Assembly: GCA_046728975.1 (NCBI GenBank)
Contig: JBKPFU010000049.1
Span: forward strand, 1 to 10,593
Reading direction: 5' to 3'
DNA length: 10,593 nt
Source: JBKPFU01 sp046728975
Lineage (GTDB): Bacteria; Actinomycetota; Thermoleophilia; Gaiellales; Gaiellaceae
The notes beneath the pieces were generated by a model. That model ran no database searches. It was given only the letters and a program-made list of their open reading frames with translations, and was not told the DNA's origin. The translations under genes were made by a program, and so were the position numbers. Positions 1 to 6,482 of the stretch are shown one piece after another (position 1 is the stretch's first letter; each line of letters opens with the position of its first letter).

Positions 1-74
1 ACGGAGGCTACGGGCCGCTGCTCGGTCAGCCAGCCGAACGCGTGCGGAATCAGGGTGAAAACGTCGAGCTGCAA
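1..74 (-). CDS. trmD: tRNA (guanine-N1)-methyltransferase TrmD, N-terminal fragment
   Basis: TrmD methylates G37 next to the anticodon of a subset of tRNAs, using S-adenosylmethionine, and so limits frameshifting. Only the first 24 codons lie in the window and the gene continues past its left edge. The visible N-terminus, starting QLDVFTLIPHAFGW, matches the first beta strand typical of TrmD (xxDVxTLFPxxF). The likely start is the TTG at 74-72, 13 bases after the rimM stop. No ATG or GTG is available in frame there, and no strong Shine-Dalgarno sequence is visible, so translation may depend on coupling to rimM. Position directly after rimM is the classic arrangement and supports the call. With so few residues, identity rests on this motif plus context. 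Confidence 0.82.
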   Translation of the reverse strand, partial: MQLDVFTLIPHAFGWLTEQRPVAS

Positions 75-87
75 AGAGGGACTCAGG

Positions 88-552
88 TTACAGAGCGTCT
101 GTGAAGCCGGGCGCCACCTTGATTCGACGGCGCTCGAGATCGACCTCTCGCACACATGCTTCCACCATGGGCAGGAGGACGCCAGAATCGAGCTCGAGCA
201 CGTCATTCGCCACGCCGGGTGCCACTTGAGTGACGCAGCCCAGCGACCGCCCGCCCTCCTCCTCGACCTCGAGCCCGACGAGGTCGAAGGCGAAGTACGA
301 GCCTTCCTCCGGCGGCGAGAGCTCGTCGCGCGAAACCTCGAGAGCCGACCCTCGCTCGACGGGTCGGTCGAGCCTCAGCACGACCCGCCCGGCGGAGCGC
401 TTGGACTCGACCACCGTTGCCGGCTCGCCGCCGGCGCGGAGCGAGGCGCCCACTTCGAACCGCTCCTCGTCCTCGCTCGCGTTCTCCACGAAGAAGGCCC
501 CGTCGCGGCCGTGCGGGCGGCCGACGCGGCCGACCCTGACAAGATCAGTCAA
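88..552 (-). CDS. rimM: 16S rRNA processing / 30S maturation factor RimM
   Basis: RimM binds ribosomal protein S19 and assists maturation of the 30S head and 16S rRNA. The chosen start is the TTG at 552-550, giving 154 residues, close to the usual 160-180. The frame is open further upstream, but that extension is low-complexity Arg/Ser shadow sequence lying over khpA. The N-terminus from this TTG reads TDLVRVGRVGRPHGRDG, the RimM barrel signature (xVGxIxxxHGxxG). The N-terminal RimM barrel covers about residues 1-80. A C-terminal PRC-barrel covers about 85-150, with the motif YFAFDLVGLEV. The start overlaps the end of khpA by 8 bases, implying translational coupling, and trmD follows after 13 bases. 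Confidence 0.93.
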   Translation of the reverse strand: MTDLVRVGRVGRPHGRDGAFFVENASEDEERFEVGASLRAGGEPATVVESKRSAGRVVLRLDRPVERGSALEVSRDELSPPEEGSYFAFDLVGLEVEEEGGRSLGCVTQVAPGVANDVLELDSGVLLPMVEACVREVDLERRRIKVAPGFTDAL

Positions 553-775
553 CGATCTCGAGGATGACCCGGCGCTCCGAGCGCATCGCCCCCGCGCGGA
601 CGAGCGTCCGCAGGGCGCGCGCGATTCGTCCCTGGCGGCCGATGACCTTGCCGACGTCGGCCTTGGCGACGTGCAGGCGCAGGACGGTCGCGTCCTCACG
701 TTCGAGCTCCTCGACGCGCACCGAATCGGGGTCGTCGACCAGCTGGCGCGCGAGGAACTCGATCAGCTCAGGCAC
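545..775 (-). CDS. khpA: KH-domain RNA-binding protein (KhpA family)
   Basis: This is a small single-KH-domain RNA-binding protein. In other bacteria KhpA partners with KhpB/Jag and is linked to RNA binding and cell elongation; the role here is inferred from family. The start is set at the GTG at 775-773 because a strong GGGAGG lies 5 bases upstream (781-786). It gives 76 residues beginning PELIEFLARQLVDDPD, the usual family length. A TTG at 793 is in frame but would place the Shine-Dalgarno sequence inside the gene. The KH nucleic-acid loop GxxG is GRQG at residues 46-49, within VGKVIGRQGRIARAL. The stop overlaps the rimM start. Placement between rpsP and rimM is the standard context. Confidence 0.92.
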   Translation of the reverse strand: MPELIEFLARQLVDDPDSVRVEELEREDATVLRLHVAKADVGKVIGRQGRIARALRTLVRAGAMRSERRVILEIVD

Positions 776-935
776 GTGATCCTCCCGGTCCAATCGCCGG
801 ATGCCTGGTTCGCGAGCGCCAAGCGAGGCAAGGACGCAGGGAGCGTCGTCATCCTAGGAGCCGTAGGCTGCGACCGAGGACGCGGCCTCGCGCAGCGCGA
901 TCGTGGGCCAGGCGCCGGCTGAGGGGCCGGGAGGG
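776..935 (-). other. 160-base gap between rpsP and khpA
   Basis: This is the longest gene-free stretch in the window and lies within what is otherwise a tightly packed operon. It holds the khpA ribosome binding site (GGGAGG, 781-786). It also contains a perfect 5-bp, 3-base-loop hairpin at 888-900 (TCGCG CAG CGCGA on the plus strand). That hairpin has no following T run, so it does not look like an intrinsic terminator. On the minus strand TAGGAT, around 852-857, could serve as a -10 element for khpA-rimM-trmD, but no convincing -35 accompanies it. A 29-codon ORF here has no ribosome binding site and is not called. Confidence 0.4.
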
Positions 936-1178
936 TCACGTTAATCCTTTGGCCTTGAGCAGGCGCGAAACCGTCTCGGACGGCTGCGCGCCCTTCGACA
1001 GCCAGTCGCGGACCTTCTCCTCGTTCAGCTCTATCGTCGAGGGGTCCGTCTGCGGGTTGTAGCGTCCCAGGATCTCGATGAACTTGCCGTCGCGCGGCGA
1101 GCGCGAGTCGGCCACCACGACGCGGTAGATCGGGTTCTTCTTCGACCCGACCCGCGTCAACCTCATGCGTACAGCCAT
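936..1178 (-). CDS. rpsP: 30S ribosomal protein bS16
   Basis: S16 is a structural protein of the 30S body needed for early subunit assembly. The start is the ATG at 1178-1176, preceded by GGAGGTG at the right spacing, and gives 80 residues, normal for bS16. The N-terminus MAVRMRLTRVGSKKNPIYRV and the later GRYNP segment (residues 38-42) are diagnostic. A longer in-frame reading back to 1256 would run into ffh and is rejected. The gene begins one base after the ffh stop, with its Shine-Dalgarno sequence inside the ffh tail, so the two are probably co-transcribed and coupled. A 160-base gap separates it from khpA downstream. Confidence 0.97.
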   Translation of the reverse strand: MAVRMRLTRVGSKKNPIYRVVVADSRSPRDGKFIEILGRYNPQTDPSTIELNEEKVRDWLSKGAQPSETVSRLLKAKGLT

Positions 1179-1179
1179 T

Positions 1180-2580
1180 TCACCTCCGGCTTCTCGCCTT
1201 CTTTTTTCGCTTGCTCTTCGACTTCTTGGTCGCGCTGGAGCGGCGCGCCTGCGCACCGTCGCCTCGTTGCAGCTCCGCCAGCGAGGGCATCTTGCCGCCC
1301 TTCATCTGCTTCATGACCTTCTCCATCTGCTTGCGCGCCTCGAGCAGCTGGTTGACCTGCTGCACGGTCGTGCCGCTGCCGGCGGCGATCCGCTTCCGGC
1401 GGGAACCGTCGATCAGGCGGGGGGCCCGGCGTTCCTGCGGCGTCATGGAGAGGACGATCGCCTCGACGCGCGCGAGGTGCTTCTCGTCGACCTGGTCGAG
1501 CCCCTCCAGCTGCTTGCCGAGGCCCGGAATCAGCTTCAGCACGCCCTGGAACGGGCCCATCCGCCGCAGCATCTTGTAGCTCTTCAGGAAGTCGTCGAAC
1601 GTGAACTCGCCCTGCAACATCCGGCGCTCGAGCTCGGCTCGCTCGTCCTCCTCGACCGCTGCTTCTGCTTTCTCGATCAGGCTGAGAACGTCGCCCATCC
1701 CGAGAATCCGCGACGCCATCCTGTCGGGATGGAAGTACTCGATCTGGTCGAGCTTCTCGCCGACCGACACGAGCTTGATCGGCTTGCCGGTGACGGCCTT
1801 CACGGAGAGCGCCGCTCCTCCCCGCGCGTCGCCGTCGAGCTTCGTCATCAGCACGCCGTCGAAGGCGACGCGCTCCTGGAACGCCGTCGCGACGGCGACC
1901 GCCTCCTGACCCGTCATCGCGTCTAGCACGAGCAGGACGTTGTGCGGCTTCGCCTCGTTGCGAACAGCAGCCAGCTCCTCCATCAGCTCCTCGTCGACGT
2001 GCAGCCGCCCGGCGGTGTCGAGCAGCACGACGTCGAGCCCCTCCTCCCGTGCCCCCTCGAGGCCCTTCCGCGTCGCCGCGATCGGATCCGTGCGCTCTTC
2101 GCTGAAGACCGGGATGCTGATCTGTCGCCCAAGCTGCTCCAGCTGGTCGATCGCAGCCGGCCGCTGAAGGTCCGCGGCCACCATGCCGGGCTTCTTGCCT
2201 TCCTTTCGCAGCAGGAGGGCAAGCTTGGCCGCGGCCGTCGTCTTGCCCGATCCCTGGAGGCCCGCGAGCAGGATCACCGTCGGCGGGCGACCGGAGAACG
2301 CGAGCCGCGAGTCGCCGGCGCCCATGAGGGTCGTCAGCTCCTCGTGCACGATCTTCACCACCTGCTGGCCGGGCGTGAGGCTTCTGAGCACGTCCTCGCC
2401 GAGCGCCCGTTCGCGCACCTGCGCGACGAAGTCCTTGACGACGTTGAAGTTGACGTCGCCCTCGAGCAGCGCGAGCCGGATCTCGCGCATCGCCTTCGAG
2501 ATCGCTTCCTCGTCGAGCCTGCCGCGGCCGCGGAGGTCGCCGAGGGCGCTCTGGAGCTTGTCGGACAGCGTGTCGAACAC
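1180..2580 (-). CDS. ffh: Signal recognition particle protein Ffh (SRP54 homologue)
   Basis: Ffh binds the SRP RNA and signal sequences emerging from the ribosome, then docks with FtsY at the membrane, GTP being hydrolysed by both. The 466-residue length is typical. The N domain covers about residues 1-95 and the G domain about 100-295. Its G motifs are GLQGSGKT (107-114), DLQRPAA (137-143), DTAGR (188-192) and TKLDG (246-250). The Met-rich M domain spans about 298-435 and includes the SRP-RNA-binding segment SRRKRIAAGSGT (393-404). The protein ends in a very basic Lys/Arg/Ser tail (about 447-466). The start is GTG at 2580, three bases after the HIT stop and with only a weak Shine-Dalgarno sequence, suggesting coupling to the HIT gene. 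The SRP RNA gene is not in the window. Confidence 0.97.
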   Translation of the reverse strand: MFDTLSDKLQSALGDLRGRGRLDEEAISKAMREIRLALLEGDVNFNVVKDFVAQVRERALGEDVLRSLTPGQQVVKIVHEELTTLMGAGDSRLAFSGRPPTVILLAGLQGSGKTTAAAKLALLLRKEGKKPGMVAADLQRPAAIDQLEQLGRQISIPVFSEERTDPIAATRKGLEGAREEGLDVVLLDTAGRLHVDEELMEELAAVRNEAKPHNVLLVLDAMTGQEAVAVATAFQERVAFDGVLMTKLDGDARGGAALSVKAVTGKPIKLVSVGEKLDQIEYFHPDRMASRILGMGDVLSLIEKAEAAVEEDERAELERRMLQGEFTFDDFLKSYKMLRRMGPFQGVLKLIPGLGKQLEGLDQVDEKHLARVEAIVLSMTPQERRAPRLIDGSRRKRIAAGSGTTVQQVNQLLEARKQMEKVMKQMKGGKMPSLAELQRGDGAQARRSSATKKSKSKRKKKARSRR

Positions 2581-2583
2581 GGC

Positions 2584-3030
2584 TCAGAAGCGTAGCTGGG
2601 CGCGGAGCCGGTTCACGATCTCGCGGATCTCGTCGGGGCCGCCGTGCCTCGCTCCCTCCCACTCGTCGATCGTCATCGGGTCCCAGTGCTCTCGCGGCGT
2701 GCCGGGGTAGCGCGGGACGAGATGCACATGGAGGTGCGGCACGTTGTAGCCGAGAACGAGGGAGTAGACCCACTCCGTACCCTCGGCCTCGCGCAGCGCC
2801 CGCGCGACGCGGGTCACGGCGAGCCCGAGCGCCTGCGCCTCCTCCTCGGTCAGATCGGCGAGGCCGGCGGCATGCCGCTTCGGCTCGACGAACGTGTGCC
2901 CGAGGTACGGCCTCGGATTGTTGTTCTCGTCGTAGGCATGGCTCGCGTAGACCAGCTGGTCCTCGTAGATCGGGCCGCCGGGGACCGGCTCGTCACCGCG
3001 GTGCTTGCGGCAGATGAAGCACTCGTCCAC
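2584..3030 (-). CDS. HIT-family nucleotide hydrolase/transferase
   Basis: Histidine-triad proteins hydrolyse or transfer nucleotidyl groups, acting for example on AMP-lysine, adenosine phosphoramidates or Ap4A. The exact substrate cannot be read here. The 148-residue protein has the catalytic triad HLHVHL (His99, His101, His103), with the middle His the expected nucleophile, inside NVPHLHVHLVPR. A CFIC pair near the N-terminus (Cys4, Cys7) resembles the zinc-site cysteines of many bacterial HIT proteins. The start is GTG at 3030, with GGGAGG eight bases upstream (3039-3044). It lies head-to-head with the dodecin-like gene and ends three bases before ffh, so it probably leads the ffh transcript. 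That position is unusual for the ffh operon and suggests either shared expression or a fortuitous join. Confidence 0.92.
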   Translation of the reverse strand: MDECFICRKHRGDEPVPGGPIYEDQLVYASHAYDENNNPRPYLGHTFVEPKRHAAGLADLTEEEAQALGLAVTRVARALREAEGTEWVYSLVLGYNVPHLHVHLVPRYPGTPREHWDPMTIDEWEGARHGGPDEIREIVNRLRAQLRF

Positions 3031-3068
3031 GGCGTTATCCTCCCGCCTCCAACGACAAGGAGGGAGAG
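3031..3068. promoter_or_regulatory. Divergent 38-base intergenic region with two Shine-Dalgarno sites
   Basis: This short spacer separates two divergent genes and carries both ribosome binding sites: GGGAGG on the minus strand (3039-3044) for the HIT gene and AAGGAGG on the plus strand (3057-3063) for the dodecin-like gene. A plausible plus-strand -10, TATCCT at 3036-3041, would give a 5' leader of about 20 bases for the dodecin gene, but no good -35 is visible. The HIT promoter would have to lie inside the first codons of the dodecin gene, and no clear hexamers were found there. Confidence 0.45.
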
Positions 3069-3275
3069 ATGGCGGACGTCGCCAAGGTCATCACGATCAT
3101 CGGTTCCTCACCCGAGAGCTTCGCCAAGGCTGCCGACGCGGCGGTTCAGGAGGCGTCGAAGACGCTCCGCGGCATCACCGGCGCGGACGTCATCTCGATG
3201 AGCGCCGTGGTCGAGAACGACCGAATCAGCGAGTACCGCACGACCGTCAACATCGCCTTCGCCGTCGAGCGCTAG
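3069..3275 (+). CDS. Dodecin-like small protein lacking the flavin-stacking Trp
   Basis: Dodecins are small (about 65-75 residue) proteins that assemble into hollow dodecamers and bind flavins or flavin-related compounds, acting as storage or buffer. This 68-residue protein fits the family: IIGSSPESFAKAADAAVQEA near the N-terminus, an AsKTLRGI helix end, and a C-terminal strand with EYRTTVNIAFAV. The ATG start has a strong AAGGAGG upstream. In flavin-binding dodecins the segment GAWV places a Trp against the isoalloxazine ring; here the aligned segment is GADV, with Asp40 in its place. Family membership is well supported, but flavin binding is doubtful. It may be a non-flavin branch or bind another ligand. 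It is separated by 78 bases from the cyclase gene on the same strand. Confidence 0.9.
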   Translation: MADVAKVITIIGSSPESFAKAADAAVQEASKTLRGITGADVISMSAVVENDRISEYRTTVNIAFAVER

Positions 3276-3298
3276 CCGCACGCGAGCAGTGACGCGGG

Positions 3299-3322
3299 GC
3301 GCGGCCGCCGCCTGGCGCTTTT
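3299..3322 (+). terminator. Candidate intrinsic terminator after the dodecin-like gene
   Basis: GCGCGGC (3299-3305) can pair with GCC (3310-3312) plus GCGC (3315-3318), leaving a two-base bulge (TG) and a four-base loop. TTTT (3319-3322) follows directly. The position, 24 bases after the dodecin stop, suits a terminator. The T run is short and the surroundings are so GC-rich that chance hairpins are common. It overlaps the expected -35 area of the next gene. Confidence 0.35.
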
Positions 3323-3347
3323 AGGCGCGTCTGCAGGGACTTACACT
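3319..3347 (+). promoter_or_regulatory. Candidate promoter for a leaderless cyclase mRNA
   Basis: TACACT at 3342-3347 is a good -10 hexamer. Its position puts the expected transcription start at or within a base of the ATG at 3354. A weak -35 (TTTTAG, 3319-3324) lies 17 bases upstream. There is no Shine-Dalgarno sequence at working distance from the ATG: the nearest purine run, AGGGA, ends about 14 bases away. Together this indicates a leaderless transcript, which is common in Actinomycetota. Confidence 0.55.
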
Positions 3348-3353
3348 CGGCGC

Positions 3354-6300
3354 ATGCTTTGCAAAAGCTGCGGCGAGCCGAACGAGCCGACGGCACGCTT
3401 CTGCCAGGCGTGCGGCGAGCCCCTGTTCGAGGAGCCGCAGGTGGCGCTCGAGGTTCGAAAGACGGTCACCATCCTTTTCGCCGACGTCGCAGGGTCAACG
3501 GCGCTCGGCGAGCAGCTGGATCCCGAGCCGCTGCGGCGCGTGATGGCCCGCTACTTCGAGGAGATGCGAGCGGTCCTCACCCACTACGGCGGGACGGTCG
3601 AGAAGTTCATCGGAGACGCGGTAATGGCGGTCTTCGGCGTGCCGACCGTCCACGAGGACGATGCCCTTCGGGCCGTTCGCGCCGCCGACCAGATGCAAGA
3701 GCGGCTCGAGGAGCTGAACCGCGAGCTCGAGCCGGAGTACGGGATCCGACTCGAGATGCGGATCGGCATCAACATGGGCGAGGTCGTCGCCGGGAGGGCA
3801 TCGGCGGGCCAGACGCTCGTCACGGGGGATGCCGTCAACCTCGCCAAGCGGCTCGAGCAGGCTGCTCCTGCGGGTGGGATCTTGATCGGGAAGTCGATGT
3901 ACCCGCTCGTGAAGGATGCCGTCGAGGTCGGCCCGCTCGAGTCATTCAAGGTCAAAGGGAAGGCGGACCCAGTCTCGCCGCTTCGACTCGACGCCGTCGA
4001 CCGGTTCGCGGCCGGGGTAGCGCGCCGGCTCGATCGACCGCTCATCGATCGGCGGGACGAGCTGGCAGCGCTCCAGATCGCGTTCGGCCGAGCCGAGGTC
4101 GAGAGGTCCAGCCGGCTCTTTACGCTGCTCGGCGCCGCCGGAATCGGAAAGTCGCGGCTGATGTCCGAGTTCGTCGAGTGGCTGGGCAACCGCGCGACCG
4201 TCCTCACGGGCCGCTGCCTCCCCTACGGCGAAGGGATCACCTTCTGGCCGCTGCGCGAGATCGTCCGCGTGCTGGGTGGGCCGGGCGGCGTTCGCTCCGA
4301 GCTTGCCGGGACCGACGACGCAGACCTTGTCGCCCAACGAGTGCTCGCGGCCGTCGGCGCCTCACCGGATTCCGCTCGCGGCGAGGAGGCGGCGTGGGCG
4401 TTCAGAAAGCTCTTCGAGGTGCTGGCGCGGGAGCGGCCGGTCGTGGTCGTTCTCGAGGACATCCACTGGGCGTCGGCGACGCTGCTCGACCTCATCGAGT
4501 ACCTCCTCGGATGGACGCAGGCGCCGGTCCTGCTCCTGTGCATCGCGCGACCGAATCTGGTCGACCGCCGCCCCGGCTGGGTCACACTCCGGCCGAACGT
4601 CGACGCGCTCGCGGTCGATCGGCTTTCGGAGTCGGACGCCGAGAAGCTGCTCACGCAGACAGTGCCCGAGCTTCGGCGCGGTGAAGCCGGCGAGAGCGAA
4701 CTGCAGCGGATCACCGAGGCGGCGGAGGGAAACCCCCTCTTCCTCGAGCAGATGGCCGCGATGCTCGCCGAATCCGACGGCGGCGACGGGGCATTGGCAG
4801 TGCCACCCTCGATCCAGGCGCTGTTGGCGGAGCGCCTGGACCAGCTGAGTGACGACGAGCGGGCGGTGATCGAACGGGCCGCCGTCGTCGGACGCGAGTT
4901 CTGGCGCGAAGCGGTTGTCGACCTCTCCTCGCCGTCGGCCCGTGATGCGGTCGGCTCGCATCTGATGGCGCTCGTGCGGAAGGAGCTCATACGCCCTGAC
5001 GTCTCCGAGCTCGCGGGCGAGGACGGGTTCCGCTTTCAGCACATCCTGATCCGGGACGTCGCGTACGAGGCGCTCCCGATGAGCGTGCGGGCCGATCTGC
5101 ACGAGCGCTTCGCTCGGTGGCTGGAGGAGAACGCAAGCGACCCCGGCCTCGACGTCGAGGAGATCACGGGCTATCACCTCGAGCAGGCGTTTCACTACCG
5201 ACAGGCGCTCGGGCCGCACGACGAACGGGTCGTGGAGCTGGGCGCGCGGGCCGCGCACCATCTCGGCCGCGCGGGCGAGCGCGCGCTCGCCGCCGGTGAT
5301 GTAAAGGGCGCGGCGAACCTTTTCGAGCGCGCGACCGCGACGCTGAACGCCCCGGATCCGCGCCGCCTGGACTTGCTCGGGTCACTCGGAATGGCCCGAG
5401 CGGCAACGGGCGAACTCGAAGTCGCTCTCGAAGCGCTCGGCGAAGCTGTCGAGCGAGCCGAGGCGGTGGGCGATCGCCGCACGCGCTGCCGCGCGCTCAT
5501 CGAACGCGCGCGGATTGGATTTCTTACCGGCCCGATCGGACCGGAGGAGGCTCGGGCCGAAGCGGAGCAAGCAATCCCAGAACTCGAGGCGCTCGAAGAC
5601 GATCTCGGTCTCGCCAAGGCATGGCTTCTGCTCGTCATGGTCCACAACTGGCGACTCGAGTACTCGGCGCTCGATCGTGCTGCGGATCGGGCCCGCTTTC
5701 ACGCTCAGCGCGCCGGTGCGGCGCACGACGCCGCCGATGCACTGGCGTGGCTCGCGCCCGCCACCGTGCTCGGCCCGCGCCCGGTCGCGAACGGGCTTGA
5801 GCACATGGAGAGGATGCGCTCGCACGCGGACGGGCCGTTTGCAGAGGCGGCCGCGCTTCTGTCGCTCGGCTGCCTCCGCCTCATGAGTGGTCAAACCGAT
5901 CTCGGGCGTGACCTCTACGGCCGAAGCGAGGCGATCTATCGCGACCTCGGACTTCGGCTGCTGGTGGCAGCGCAGGCAACGCTGACCGGCTGGAGTGAGC
6001 TCGTTGCGGGCGATGTGGAAACCGCCGAGAGGCTGCTTCGGACGGGATACGCCGAGCTGGAGGAGCTCGGCGAGCGCGGGTTGCTCTCGAGCACGGCGGC
6101 GGAGCTCGGCCGGGTCCTGTGCGAGAAGGGCTCGTACGACGAGGCGGACCGGCTCGCCGCAACCAGCGAGGAGCTTTCGGGGCCGGGCGACGCGTTCAAC
6201 GCGAGCCTCATCGCCGCGGTTCGGGCGCGGGTGCTCGCAGCGAGAGGCGACCTCGATGCGGCCTTTGGCGCGGCGCAGGAAGCGGTCGCCCGGGCGATCG

Positions 6301-6479
6301 GCGGCGACTGCCTCGAGCTGACCGCCGATGCGTATCGAGCGCTCGCAGATGCCCGGCGGGCGGCGGGGCAGTCGGAAGAAGCCGAAGCGGCCCTGCGAGA
6401 CGCGCTCGGGCTCTACGAGGAGAAGGGGAACGTGGTCGCGGCGGAACGGGTGCGGCAGGCGCTCGCCGTGAGCGCATAG
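3354..6479 (+). CDS. Class III nucleotidyl cyclase fused to a STAND-like ATPase with helical repeats
   Basis: This large 1041-residue signalling protein probably makes cyclic nucleotide under control of an ATPase and repeat sensor. Domains in order are as follows. A zinc ribbon (Cys3, Cys6, Cys17, Cys20) comes first. A class III cyclase domain covers about 35-215, with metal-binding Asp44 (ILFADVAGST) and Asp88, purine-contacting Lys84 (EKFIGDAVMAVFG), and transition-state Asn162 and Arg166 (GDAVNLAKRLE). An AAA_16-type ATPase follows from about 230, with Walker A GAAGIGKS (260-267) and Walker B VVVVLEDIHW (Asp369 region). The C-terminal half, from about 600, is Ala/Leu/Glu-rich helical hairpins of TPR type. 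All core catalytic residues are present. The residue that helps choose the base (Asp or Thr in adenylyl cyclases) is Leu155, so the product is uncertain. No membrane segment is seen; it is likely cytosolic. The gene converges on the next one with three bases between stops. Confidence 0.93.
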   Translation: MLCKSCGEPNEPTARFCQACGEPLFEEPQVALEVRKTVTILFADVAGSTALGEQLDPEPLRRVMARYFEEMRAVLTHYGGTVEKFIGDAVMAVFGVPTVHEDDALRAVRAADQMQERLEELNRELEPEYGIRLEMRIGINMGEVVAGRASAGQTLVTGDAVNLAKRLEQAAPAGGILIGKSMYPLVKDAVEVGPLESFKVKGKADPVSPLRLDAVDRFAAGVARRLDRPLIDRRDELAALQIAFGRAEVERSSRLFTLLGAAGIGKSRLMSEFVEWLGNRATVLTGRCLPYGEGITFWPLREIVRVLGGPGGVRSELAGTDDADLVAQRVLAAVGASPDSARGEEAAWAFRKLFEVLARERPVVVVLEDIHWASATLLDLIEYLLGWTQAPVLLLCIARPNLVDRRPGWVTLRPNVDALAVDRLSESDAEKLLTQTVPELRRGEAGESELQRITEAAEGNPLFLEQMAAMLAESDGGDGALAVPPSIQALLAERLDQLSDDERAVIERAAVVGREFWREAVVDLSSPSARDAVGSHLMALVRKELIRPDVSELAGEDGFRFQHILIRDVAYEALPMSVRADLHERFARWLEENASDPGLDVEEITGYHLEQAFHYRQALGPHDERVVELGARAAHHLGRAGERALAAGDVKGAANLFERATATLNAPDPRRLDLLGSLGMARAATGELEVALEALGEAVERAEAVGDRRTRCRALIERARIGFLTGPIGPEEARAEAEQAIPELEALEDDLGLAKAWLLLVMVHNWRLEYSALDRAADRARFHAQRAGAAHDAADALAWLAPATVLGPRPVANGLEHMERMRSHADGPFAEAAALLSLGCLRLMSGQTDLGRDLYGRSEAIYRDLGLRLLVAAQATLTGWSELVAGDVETAERLLRTGYAELEELGERGLLSSTAAELGRVLCEKGSYDEADRLAATSEELSGPGDAFNASLIAAVRARVLAARGDLDAAFGAAQEAVARAIGGDCLELTADAYRALADARRAAGQSEEAEAALRDALGLYEEKGNVVAAERVRQALAVSA

Positions 6480-6482
6480 GCG

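Noticed and set aside
776..793. Earlier TTG start for khpA at 793
   Set aside because: It would put the strong GGGAGG inside the coding region and add residues not usual in the family; the GTG at 775 fits both spacing and length.
764..853. Possible 29-codon minus-strand ORF in the rpsP-khpA gap, running into the khpA start
   Set aside because: No Shine-Dalgarno sequence at its ATG, no recognisable sequence, and no way to judge conservation.
888..900. Hairpin as an intrinsic terminator after rpsP
   Set aside because: The stem is only five base pairs and no T run follows on either strand.
230..922. Plus-strand frame covering rimM, khpA and the adjacent gap
   Set aside because: Ser/Arg/Thr-rich shadow translation with no ribosome binding site, opposite two confidently identified genes.
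1163..2773. A 536-codon open frame on the minus strand overlapping ffh
   Set aside because: It is an out-of-frame shadow of ffh and the HIT gene, rich in Arg/Ala/Gly with no domain pattern; ffh has all its GTPase motifs in the other frame.
3359..4684. A 441-codon plus-strand frame inside the cyclase gene
   Set aside because: Low-complexity Arg-rich translation typical of an alternative frame in GC-rich DNA; the cyclase frame has intact catalytic motifs.
4362..5261. A 299-codon minus-strand frame antisense to the cyclase/ATPase gene
   Set aside because: No recognisable motif, and it lies wholly opposite a well-supported gene; long antisense frames are expected at this G+C.
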